Positions 19,038 through 27,820 of a stretch of 64,000 nucleotides of DNA are shown in pieces. The stretch's first letter is position 1. Each line of letters begins with the position of its first letter. The stretch comes from Sorangium aterium (GTDB taxonomy: Bacteria > Myxococcota_A > Polyangia > Polyangiales > Polyangiaceae). A program made the position numbers and the translations under genes. Location: the NCBI RefSeq assembly GCF_028368935.1, contig NZ_JAQNDK010000006.1, positions 913,501-977,500 of the forward strand. The letters are read 5' to 3'. The notes beneath the pieces were generated by a model. It made no database searches. It had not been told where the DNA came from and saw only the letters and a program-made list of their open reading frames with translations.

Positions 19038-20531
19038 TCAGCGTGACGGGCTCGCCGCCATCGCGCTGTGCTTGCGGCTGTAGCCGAAGTAGATCGCGAA
19101 CCCGAGGAGGAGCCAGGCGGCGAGGCGCAGCCAGTTCTCGGTGGGCAGCGAGAACATGAGGAGGAGACAGATCACGATCCCGAGGATCGGGGTGAGCGGG
19201 TAGAGCGGCACCCGGAACGGGCGCGCCGCGTCCGGCGCCGTCCGGCGCATGATCAGGACCGCCGCGCAGACGAACAGGAACGCAAGGAGCGTCCCGATAT
19301 TGACGAGCTCCGCAAGGATCCGCAGCGGGAGGAGCGCCGAGAGGGTGGCGACCACGAACCCGGTGAGCAAGGTGGACTTCCACGGTGTCTTGAAGACCGG
19401 GTGCACCGATCCGAAGAAGCGTCTGGGCAGGAGCCCGTCACGGGCCATCGCGAGCAGCACGCGCGGCTGGCTGAGCATGAGCACGAGCAGCACGGAGGTG
19501 ATCCCGGCGACCGCCCCGAGGGAGATGATGAACTGCGCCCAAGGGAGGCCGACGCGCGCGAAGGCATCGGAGACCGGCGCATCGATGCTCAGCTCGGTGT
19601 AGGGCACCATGCCCGTCAGGATAGCCGCGACGGAAACGTAAAGGAGGGTGCAGATCACGAGCGAGGCGACGATGCCAGTGGGCAGATCGCGCTGCGGGTG
19701 CTTCGCCTCCTCGGCGTGGGTCGACACCGAATCGAACCCGATGTACGCGAAGAAGATGGTCGCGGCGCCGGCGAGCATCCCGAGCGGCTCTCCGCCTTTC
19801 CCGGTCTCGCCCAAGATCGTGTGACCGAAGAAGCTGAGCCCCGCGAGCCCGAACGGCGCGAACGGCCGCCAGTTGTCCGGGTCGACGTGGAACGCGCCCA
19901 CCACGATGACGAAGAGCACGACGGCGAGCTTGAGCGCGACCATGACGGCGTTGAGCGTCGCGCTCTCGCGGATGCCCTTGAGCAGGATCACCGTGACCGC
20001 GATCGTCACGAGGATGGCGGGGAGATCGAGGATCGCCCCCGTGGACACGAGCTCGCCGAGCGCCGGTTTGTAGTCGAACGGCGCGCTCCTGAGCTCTCTT
20101 GGCAGCTCTACCCCGAAGATCCCGATGAAGTCCTGGAAATAATGGGACCACCCGTGCGCCACGGTGGCGGCGCCGACCGCGTACTCGAGGACGAGATCCC
20201 ACCCGATGATCCACGCCGGCAGCTCGCCGAGCGTCGCGTACGAGTACGCGTAGGCCGAGCCCGCGACCGGCACCATCGCCGCGAACTCCGCGTAGCAGAG
20301 GGCCGCGAACACGCAGGCCATCCCCGCGACCACGAAGGAGAGCATCAGCGAAGGACCTGCCTTGTCGTGCGCGGCCTGGCCGGTGAGCACGAAGATGCCT
20401 GTCCCGATGATGGCCCCGATCCCCAGGCTCGTGAGCTGCAGCGGCCCGAGGACGCGCCGGAGGCGGTGCTCCCCGTGCAGCTCTTCTCTCATGACCGACA
20501 GCGGTTTGCGGACGAGCAGCCGGCTCCCCAT
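19038..20531 (-). CDS. APC-family amino acid permease
   Basis: A 497-aa secondary transporter with about 12-14 hydrophobic segments. The start of the core, TSLGIGAIIGTGIFVLTGQA, and the FAYIGFDSVSTHAEEAKHPQ segment are diagnostic of the cationic-amino-acid transporter branch of the APC superfamily. The ATG at 20531 gives MGSRLLVRKPLSVMREE, a typical N-terminus for this branch. Substrate is probably a (cationic) amino acid. An arginine decarboxylase lies 5 kb away, which would fit arginine supply (inference). Confidence 0.9.
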   Translation of the reverse strand: MGSRLLVRKPLSVMREELHGEHRLRRVLGPLQLTSLGIGAIIGTGIFVLTGQAAHDKAGPSLMLSFVVAGMACVFAALCYAEFAAMVPVAGSAYAYSYATLGELPAWIIGWDLVLEYAVGAATVAHGWSHYFQDFIGIFGVELPRELRSAPFDYKPALGELVSTGAILDLPAILVTIAVTVILLKGIRESATLNAVMVALKLAVVLFVIVVGAFHVDPDNWRPFAPFGLAGLSFFGHTILGETGKGGEPLGMLAGAATIFFAYIGFDSVSTHAEEAKHPQRDLPTGIVASLVICTLLYVSVAAILTGMVPYTELSIDAPVSDAFARVGLPWAQFIISLGAVAGITSVLLVLMLSQPRVLLAMARDGLLPRRFFGSVHPVFKTPWKSTLLTGFVVATLSALLPLRILAELVNIGTLLAFLFVCAAVLIMRRTAPDAARPFRVPLYPLTPILGIVICLLLMFSLPTENWLRLAAWLLLGFAIYFGYSRKHSAMAASPSR

Positions 20532-20936
20532 GGCCTTCGGTCTGCTGGCTCTGCGGCCCGGCCCCCGGCACGTCAAGCCCGAGGCCCGTCGAACCAGGAG
20601 CGCCCCCCAGCGCCGCCGGACGAGCCGAGCCTGCCGCGCCGAGCGCCCCCTGCGCCCGGAGACGGCCCCTCGACGCCCGCGGCTGGCTGTGGGCGTGAAG
20701 GCAGCCCCCCTCAGCGCGTGGATGAGCTACCGATGGAGCGCCGCTCTTCGGCGGACGCGGATGAAGGCGTCGCCGTCGCGTGGGCCTGCACCCGGTGACG
20801 ACCTCGCCAACGATTACGGCGGTGACTCAGCCGAGCGGACCAGGTCGTGCACGACGAGCCAGGATGGCAGCGCCGGGGGAGCACGGCGCGAGGCCGTCGC
20901 GCCGGTACACGCGCTGGACAACGTGGGGCCGTGGAC
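20532..20936. other. Intergenic region, divergent promoters
   Basis: 405 bp between the permease and the truncated cysteine synthase. No coding frame with family similarity or codon bias is seen and no clear promoter motif was recognised. Confidence 0.4.
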
Positions 20937-21285
20937 ATGAAGACGATACTCGACGCGATAGGCGATACTCCTCTGCTGGAGTTCGACGGCATTCACGTAA
21001 AGTGCGAGCATCTCAACCCCTCTGGCTCCATCAAAGACAGGCTCGCCAGGTACATCATCGAGAAGGCGGAGAAGGAAGGGCTCCTGACGAAGGGCGCCAC
21101 GATCGTGGTGGCATCGTCCGGAAACACGGGAGCTGCCGTCTCCATGGTCGGCGCCGTGAAAGGCTACAAGGTGACGATCTTCATCGCCGAGGGCCTCTCC
21201 AAGGAGCGCTACAAGATGATGAAGGCGTTCGGCGCCGACGTGCGGACCGTCCCGCGGGATCTGATGGATATCGCCTTCGAGCGGC
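20937..21285 (+). pseudogene. Truncated cysteine synthase-like PLP enzyme
   Basis: From the ATG at 20937 the frame reads a normal cysteine synthase/CBS-family N-terminus: ILDAIGDTPLLEF, then NPSGSIKDRLARYIIEKAEK with the PLP-binding Lys, and ASSGNTGAAVSMVGAVKGYK. Similarity stops near residue 115 (after FGADVRTVPRD); the frame then runs into the antisense of the 3' end of the metal ATPase. Family members are about 300 aa, so roughly 60% including the catalytic C-terminal half is missing. A deletion joining this gene to the convergent ATPase is the simplest explanation. Confidence 0.85.
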
Positions 21286-21291
21286 GCGGGT

Positions 21292-23766
21292 TCACCCCTG
21301 CCTACGGGGGCTGGGCGAGCGCCCTTGCCGGAGCGGATCCAGCACGCGGAGCGCGCGGGGTGCGGTCTCTGGCGCCGGAGCTGGCTGGAGGGGAGCCTTC
21401 TCGGAGCTCATTGCCGGCTGGCCGGGGGCTTCCGCGTGGTAACGCTCGCTCAGCGACGCATAGAGCTCCTCCTCTTGCGCGAAATGGAGCCGCAGCACCG
21501 CGTGGAGCCCATAGAGGATCCGCTGAAAGTCCTGCACATCCGCGGCCGTGGGCCCGCGCGGGTCGAGCTCTCCGAGCAGCTGCTCGTACAGCCGGATCAG
21601 GCGGAAGATCTCCCGGTGCGTCGCGCTCATGGGCGCCAGAGGATCCTCGCCGCCGAGCAGCCGGGAGATGACCGGATAGACCTCGGCGTCGTCGGCGCGC
21701 TCGTGCGGGAGGAGCCGCTCGCGGAGGAAGCGGTCGAGCGCATCGAGCTCTGCGCGCGCCGCCTCCCTCGCCAGGTGGTCGATGCGCTCGGCGACGACCC
21801 GCACCCGATCGAGCATCGGAATGAGCTGGTCGTGCTCCAGCTCCAGCCGGCGGCTCATGGCCTCCCCGAGGGCTGGCCTCCTCGCGCCGCGCCCGCCGCC
21901 CTGCGCCCGCAGCGCGCTCAGGATCGCGGCGACGTCGATCGCCTCCTGCAGGAGCGCGCCGGCGGCGGCCGGCAAGAAGCCGAACGCCGCCGCGCCCATC
22001 GCGAAGAGCGACAGCCCCATGCCGAGGATCGCGCTTTGCGCGGCGATCGCGCGGGCGCGGCGCGCAATGGTCACGGCCTCGGCGAAGCGATCGAGCCTGT
22101 CCACCACCAGCACCACGTCGGCCGCCTCGGCCGACGAAGTGGCCCCGCGCGCGCCCATCGCGACGCCGACGTCGGCGGCGGCGAGCGCCGGAGCGTCGTT
22201 GATGCCGTCGCCGATCATCACGGTGAGCCCCTCGGCGCGCGCCTCGCGCACGGCGGCGACCTTCTCCTCCGGCGAGCGCTGGGCGAGCACGCGATCCACG
22301 CCGAGCGTGGCGCCGACCGTCTCGGCGACGAGGGGGTGGTCGCCCGTCACCATCACGACACGGCGAATGCCGACCCGCCGCAATGCCCTCAAGGTCCGCG
22401 GCGCATCAGGGCGTATCGGGTCGTCGAGCGTCAGCGCGCCGATGACGCTGCTGTCCACGGCCACGAAGACGGTCATCGCACCGGCGCGGGACGCGCGACG
22501 CCGGAAGGCGCGGGCGTCCTCCGGAAGCGGCGCGCCCTGCGCTGCCCATTCGGCGCTCCCCACGCGGACGGCGCGCCCGTCCACCCGGCCCGTCATGCCG
22601 GCGCCGGCCGCCTCCCGAGCGCCCTCCGGGAAGGACAGCTCGAGGCGACGCTCGCGGGCAGCGTGCACAAGGGCCGCGGAGAGCGGGTGTGACGAGATCT
22701 GCTCGAGGGACGCCGCCAGGCGGAGCACCTCCGTGTCGTCCTCGATCGACCGGAAGCACGTCACTCCCGTCACGCGCGGCCCGCCGAACGTGAGCGTGCC
22801 TGTCTTGTCGAGGAGCAGGATCTCCGCCCGAGCGAGGGCCTCGAGCGCGGCGCCGCCCTTCACCACGATGCCGCGCCGGGCCGAGCGCGAGACGCCGCCG
22901 ACGATCGCGATGGGCACCGCGAGGAGCAGCGGGCAGGGCGTCGCGACGACGAGCACGGCGAGCCCGCGGCCGGCGTCGCCTGTGAGGCCCCACGCCGCGG
23001 CCGCCATGGCGAGCGAGAGCGCAGCGAACGCCAGGGCATGGCGGTCCGCGAGGCGGGCGAGCGGGGCCTTCGAGGCGGACGCCTGCTCTATGAGGCGGAC
23101 GATGCCGGCGTACGTGCTCTCGTCCGCGCTCGCGACGGCGCGGAGCTCGAAGGCCGCGCCGGCGTTCGTGGTCCCGCTGCCCACGCGGTCGCCGGGTGCC
23201 TTTCCCATCGGCCGCGGCTCGCCGGTCAGCGCCGATTCATCGAGGAGCGCCTCAGGACCCACGACGACGCCGTCGACTGGCACGATCTCGCCCGCCTTGA
23301 CCAGCAGAAGGTCGCCGCGGGTGACAGCGCCGATCGGGAGGGTCGTGACGTCGGCCCCCTCGCGGCGGTGCGCGACGCGGGGGGCGCGCGCGAGGAGGGC
23401 GGAGAGCTCGCGCCGGGCGCGCGCGGCGGCGTACCCTTCCAGGGCGCTGCCCGTCGCCATCATCGCGCCGATCAGCGCGCCCGCCAGGTACTCCCGGAGC
23501 AGGAGCGCGCCGCCGATGGCGAGGAGCGCGATGACGTCGACGCCGGCGCGCTTCTTCAGCACGTCGGCCAGGATGCGCGAACCCACGAGGGCGAGGGCGA
23601 TGAGCGCGCCGGCCGCCCAGAGCATGTCTCCCAGGCGCGCGTGTCCCTCGGCGTGCGCCGCGGCTCCGCCCACCAGGCCGGAGAGCGTCGACACGACGAG
23701 CGCGCGGCTCCTCGGAGACGGCCGCTCGAGTCGAGGTGCGTCGCGCTGTGACTGTGGACTGATCAC
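21292..23766 (-). CDS. P1B-type metal ATPase with C-terminal hemerythrin domain (P1B-5 class)
   Basis: A heavy-metal pump of about 824 aa. It has the actuator loop (ESALTGEPRP), the metal-site motif TPCP in M4 (near residue 276), DKTGTLT (Asp near 320), an SSHPLS nucleotide-binding motif, and GDGINDAPALAAADVG. Residues from about 637 form a hemerythrin-like domain with the His/Glu pattern of a di-iron site (LEHDQL, LPHERADDAEVYP, ATHREI, LHFAQEEELY). TPCP plus a hemerythrin tail defines the P1B-5 group, linked in other bacteria to nickel/iron transport. No N-terminal metal-binding domain is present. The start is uncertain; the GTG at 23766 includes the first membrane segment. Confidence 0.88.
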   Translation of the reverse strand: MISPQSQRDAPRLERPSPRSRALVVSTLSGLVGGAAAHAEGHARLGDMLWAAGALIALALVGSRILADVLKKRAGVDVIALLAIGGALLLREYLAGALIGAMMATGSALEGYAAARARRELSALLARAPRVAHRREGADVTTLPIGAVTRGDLLLVKAGEIVPVDGVVVGPEALLDESALTGEPRPMGKAPGDRVGSGTTNAGAAFELRAVASADESTYAGIVRLIEQASASKAPLARLADRHALAFAALSLAMAAAAWGLTGDAGRGLAVLVVATPCPLLLAVPIAIVGGVSRSARRGIVVKGGAALEALARAEILLLDKTGTLTFGGPRVTGVTCFRSIEDDTEVLRLAASLEQISSHPLSAALVHAARERRLELSFPEGAREAAGAGMTGRVDGRAVRVGSAEWAAQGAPLPEDARAFRRRASRAGAMTVFVAVDSSVIGALTLDDPIRPDAPRTLRALRRVGIRRVVMVTGDHPLVAETVGATLGVDRVLAQRSPEEKVAAVREARAEGLTVMIGDGINDAPALAAADVGVAMGARGATSSAEAADVVLVVDRLDRFAEAVTIARRARAIAAQSAILGMGLSLFAMGAAAFGFLPAAAGALLQEAIDVAAILSALRAQGGGRGARRPALGEAMSRRLELEHDQLIPMLDRVRVVAERIDHLAREAARAELDALDRFLRERLLPHERADDAEVYPVISRLLGGEDPLAPMSATHREIFRLIRLYEQLLGELDPRGPTAADVQDFQRILYGLHAVLRLHFAQEEELYASLSERYHAEAPGQPAMSSEKAPLQPAPAPETAPRALRVLDPLRQGRSPSPRRQG

Positions 23767-25038
23767 GTGATCCGCCGAGCATGCATCGTGCGACAGCCGC
23801 TCTGCATGCGACCTGCCGTCGTCGTGCGAGCGCTGGTGATGTGCGCGCTCGCCTTCTCGCTTCTCTGGAGCGACTCCGGGCGAGCTGCGCCGATCGAGCC
23901 GCGCGCCGATGTGGAGCTGTTCGCGCGCGAGGGGTGCCCTCGCTGCGACGAGGCCAAGCGCTTCGTGGCCGAGCTCGAGGGCCGTCGACCCGGCCTGCGC
24001 GCGATCGTCTCGGATGTCGTCGAGGACCGCACGGCGCTCGACCGGCTGAGGGCGATCGCCGAGGGGCAGTCGACCGCTGCCGTGAGCGTCCCCGCGTTCT
24101 ATGTGCGCGGGGTGCTCGTCGTTGGGTACGCGGGGCGCGACGCGACGGGCCGGCATATCGAGGCGTTGCTCGACAACGCGCCGCCGCCGCCCACCGCGGC
24201 CGGCGAGCCTGCTGCGTCATGCCCTCTCACGCCTCCCACGCCTTCCACGTCAGAGCAGCCACCGTGCCCGGTAGACGGCGCCGGGCCGAGCGCGGGGGTC
24301 GTCGACGTTCCCGTCTTCGGGCGGCTGGACGTCCGCGATCTTGGCCTGCCGGCGTTCACCGTCCTGCTGGGGCTCGTGGACGGCTTCAACCCGTGCGCCA
24401 CGTGGGTGCTCCTCTTTCTCCTCTCCTTCCTCGCCACGCTGCGGAGCCGGGCGAAGATGCTGCTGATTGCCGGCGTATTCGTGCTCGTGAGCGGTCTCGC
24501 TTATTTCGCCTTCATGGCTGCCTGGCTGAACTTCTTTCTCCTGGTCGGCGCCTCGCGCGCCGCGCAGATCGCGCTGGGAGCCATCGCCGTGCTTGCCGGT
24601 TCGGTCCACGTCAAAGACTTCTTCGCATGGAAGCGGGGCGTGTCGCTCAGCATCCCTGAGTCGGTGAAGCCAGGGATCTACGCGAGGATGCGGGCCGTCG
24701 TCAGGGCGGAGAGCCTGCCCGCGGCGCTCGCCGCCGCGTGCCTCCTCGCCGTCATGGTCAACGTCGTCGAGCTCCTCTGCACCGCGGGCCTGCCGGCGCT
24801 CTACACCCAGCTCCTCGTCGAGAAGCGCCTCCCCGCGTGGAAGCACTATGCCTATCTCGGGCTCTACAACGTGGCCTATATGGCGGACGACATGGTCATG
24901 GTCGGCGTCGCGGTGGTGACGTTGAGCCGCCGCAGGCTGCAGGAAAAGGAGGGACGATGGCTCAAGCTGCTGAGCGGAGCGATCATGGTGCTCCTCGGTC
25001 TCCTCCTGCTGTTCAAGCCCACCTGGCTGGCGACATGA
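23767..25038 (+). CDS. Membrane protein with N-terminal glutaredoxin-like domain
   Basis: About 423 aa. A leader/signal segment (RALVMCALAFSLLW) precedes an exported glutaredoxin-like domain with the redox motif GCPRC (Cys57, Cys60) and the cis-Pro region VSVPAFYV. After a Pro-rich linker come about six membrane segments beginning GLVDGFNPCATWVLLFLLSF, resembling CcdA/DsbD-type thiol-electron carriers. It probably moves reductant across the membrane (inference). The GTG at 23767 and the ATG at 23806 are both possible; the latter starts right at the signal peptide. It is divergent from the metal ATPase. Confidence 0.8.
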   Translation: MIRRACIVRQPLCMRPAVVVRALVMCALAFSLLWSDSGRAAPIEPRADVELFAREGCPRCDEAKRFVAELEGRRPGLRAIVSDVVEDRTALDRLRAIAEGQSTAAVSVPAFYVRGVLVVGYAGRDATGRHIEALLDNAPPPPTAAGEPAASCPLTPPTPSTSEQPPCPVDGAGPSAGVVDVPVFGRLDVRDLGLPAFTVLLGLVDGFNPCATWVLLFLLSFLATLRSRAKMLLIAGVFVLVSGLAYFAFMAAWLNFFLLVGASRAAQIALGAIAVLAGSVHVKDFFAWKRGVSLSIPESVKPGIYARMRAVVRAESLPAALAAACLLAVMVNVVELLCTAGLPALYTQLLVEKRLPAWKHYAYLGLYNVAYMADDMVMVGVAVVTLSRRRLQEKEGRWLKLLSGAIMVLLGLLLLFKPTWLAT

Positions 25039-25323
25039 TCGTCCCGGAGGGCGCAGCGGCCGTGAGACCCGCCACGCGGTAAGCCGGCGACCGTCTCGGG
25101 GCGCCTGCGTCCGGCACGCACCACCGCTCAAGCGAGGGCCCTGATACGTCAGGGATCGTTGGTCCGGCCAATGAGCGGACGCGCGCTCCGACAGGCGATC
25201 GACGACCCCCGGCGGCCGCTGCACGCGGCGTCCGGGCGCGACATCGCGTTCGGTCCGCTGCTACGCTCGCGGGCGGAGGTCGCCGAGCGCGGGCCGGCGA
25301 CGCGGGAGGAAGGGGAGTCCGTG

Positions 25324-25575
25324 ATGGCCAGGAAGGAACTCGTCGGGCAATTCATCGAGCAGGGGCGCGCCGAGGGGATGGCGCAGGCGATGGCGCAGGC
25401 GACGATCGAGCTCTATGAAGAGCGGTTCGGCCTCATGCCGCCGGCGCTGAGGTCCGCCGTGGAGGCCACGCACGACCTGAAGATGCTCCAGACATGGCTG
25501 CTCGTCGCCGGCGCCGGGACACGCGAGGTGCTCCACGACAGCGTCTCCGCCAGCTCCTCCGGGCGCTCGTCCTGA
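25324..25575 (+). CDS. Short protein like the C-terminus of Rpn/PD-(D/E)XK transposase-nuclease family
   Basis: An 83-aa frame starting MARKELVGQFIEQG after a good AGGAAGGGGAG ribosome-binding site. The Gln/Ala-rich helix (GRAEGMAQAMAQATIELYEE) followed by RFGLMPPALRSAVEA resembles the tail of Rpn-family recombination nuclease proteins; the catalytic nuclease domain is missing. It may be a stand-alone remnant or the decayed end of a larger gene. Confidence 0.5.
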   Translation: MARKELVGQFIEQGRAEGMAQAMAQATIELYEERFGLMPPALRSAVEATHDLKMLQTWLLVAGAGTREVLHDSVSASSSGRSS

Positions 25576-25738
25576 CCGGCGGCCGACGACCCCGGCGAAC
25601 GTGGATCCGGCGCGCCGACGGGCATCGCCGGCGCGAGCGGAGCGCCCCCGGCCTGCTGATCGCGCGCCGCCGTTCGACGCGCTCGCCCCGCCACGCCGCG
25701 AGGTGACGGCGTGGCCCTGCGCGGCTAAGCTCGCGCTC

Positions 25739-26284
25739 GTGCCGTTTTCCCGGAAGACCACCCCCCTGCGCCGCCTGCCCGCGCTCGCGCTCGCGCTCGC
25801 GCTCGCAGCGCTGACGGCGATCGCCGGCGCCGCCTGCGTGAGCAAGCCGACGATGCAGCTCGACCACGCCGAGATCACAGGGATCCGCATCGCCTTCCCG
25901 CCGAGCCTCGGCATCCTCATGACCATCGTCGTCAACGTCCACAACCCGAACTCGTACGACGTGGCGGTGCGCGCGGTCCGCGGCCAGGTTGTGCTCGCCG
26001 GCCGCTATCCGCTGCCGGTCGACTTCCGGGCCGACGGCGACGGCGTATGGCTCCCTTCCGACCGCACGACGCAGGTCCGCGTCCCCGTCAGCGTCCCCGT
26101 CGATCTCGGCCTCCAGCTGCTCCGGGAGACGCTCACGTCGCCCGTCATCCCGTACCGCTTCAGCGGCAGGGCGGACGTCACCGCGACGCGCACCTTCCGG
26201 CTCGAGGCCGACGATTACTCGGTCGACGATCACGGCGTCGTCGCCCGCAACCAGATCGAGACCGCCCTCGGCATCCTGCGATAA
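25739..26284 (+). CDS. LEA14-like (WHy-domain) lipoprotein
   Basis: A 181-aa protein starting at GTG (25739). The N-terminus is a signal peptide (LPALALALALAALTAIAG) ending in a lipobox-like GAAC, so it is probably a lipoprotein. The rest (VVNVHNPNSYDVAVRAVRGQ, then VPVSVPVDLGLQLL) is a water-stress/hypersensitive-response (LEA type 2) beta-sandwich. The function in bacteria is unclear; an envelope or desiccation role is possible. Confidence 0.8.
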   Translation: MPFSRKTTPLRRLPALALALALAALTAIAGAACVSKPTMQLDHAEITGIRIAFPPSLGILMTIVVNVHNPNSYDVAVRAVRGQVVLAGRYPLPVDFRADGDGVWLPSDRTTQVRVPVSVPVDLGLQLLRETLTSPVIPYRFSGRADVTATRTFRLEADDYSVDDHGVVARNQIETALGILR

Positions 26285-26331
26285 CACCCGCCGCGCCCGG
26301 AGCCTGCTGGCTGCACGCCAGCGGCCCACAC

Positions 26332-26377
26332 GGCGCCTCCGGGCGGACGGACGCAAGGCGCCCCCGGGCGGACGGAC
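26332..26377. repeat. Imperfect 21-nt direct repeat, two copies
   Basis: Two copies of a 21-nt G/C-rich sequence at 26332-26352 and 26357-26377 differ at one position and are 4 nt apart, in the non-coding stretch after the LEA-like gene. The meaning is unknown; they lie about 400 bp upstream of the sigma-54-type promoter at 26766. Confidence 0.7.
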
Positions 26378-26493
26378 ACACGCTCGGCCTCCGGCGAGGA
26401 CCATGCACCGAGGTGTCCACCACGCTGGCGCACTACGTGCCGATGTTGCGCAAGTCGCGCCGACCTGGCGCGGCCGCCCTCGACGTCGGCGCC

Positions 26494-26521
26494 CGCGCTG
26501 GCCGGCCGGCCGGCCAGCGCG
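26494..26521. repeat. Perfect 28-bp palindrome
   Basis: Every base from 26494 to 26521 pairs with its mirror, centred between 26507 and 26508 (core GGCCGGCCGGCC). It lies about 245 bp upstream of the sigma-54-type promoter at 26766-26781, a distance seen for bacterial enhancer sites, but a role as operator, hairpin or cruciform is not shown. Confidence 0.85.
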
Positions 26522-26583
26522 ACGCTCGATGCAATAACAGGTCATGACAGCAGCGCGCTCGCGCCGCGAGCGTCTCCCTCGTT

Positions 26584-26626
26584 CCTGGTGGCGGCTCCCG
26601 CCACCAGGTGGAGGCTCCGGCCTCCA
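26584..26626. repeat. Two adjoining hairpins
   Basis: CCTGGTGGCGG (26584-26594) and CCGCCACCAGG (26598-26608) form a perfect 11-bp stem with a 3-nt loop. TGGAGGC (26609-26615) and GCCTCCA (26620-26626) form a 7-bp stem with a 4-nt loop directly after. There is no T-run. They could be enhancer-type sites for the sigma-54 activator encoded just downstream, or a processed RNA structure. Confidence 0.8.
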
Positions 26627-26765
26627 GGCGGCGCGGCGAGCCTCGTCGCGCAGCCTCCGCGCAGGACAGCCTGCGCCTCACACGCGCTCTCCTCGGCGAT
26701 GCCTCGCGCCGCCGAGGAGCGTGGGGGGCATCCTGGCCAGGTCGTTCATGGACGGAGCGGCGCGT

Positions 26766-26781
26766 TGGCCACCGACTTGCT
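26766..26781 (+). promoter_or_regulatory. Candidate sigma-54 (-24/-12) promoter of the exporter operon
   Basis: TGGCCACCGACTTGCT has the invariant GG and GC at the required 10-base spacing and a perfect TTGCT -12 element; three bases differ from the TGGCACG -24 element. Transcription would start near 26792, leaving a leader of about 60 nt before the activator gene. Palindromes 140-270 bp upstream would fit activator sites. Confidence 0.55.
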
Positions 26782-26853
26782 TCGGCTCGCTCCTGAACTC
26801 GGTCGCACTTGCGACACGCGCGTCCCGCGCCTTCGGCGCGAGGGGGAGCCTTC

Positions 26854-27819
<966 letters not shown>

Positions 27820-27820
27820 C

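Noticed and set aside
26285-26853. Short frames that might encode a precursor for the C39 exporter, such as one starting MHRGVHHAG at 26403
   Set aside because: No Cys or Ser/Thr-rich core, no double-glycine leader and no ribosome-binding site; the frame is crossed by the 28-bp palindrome.
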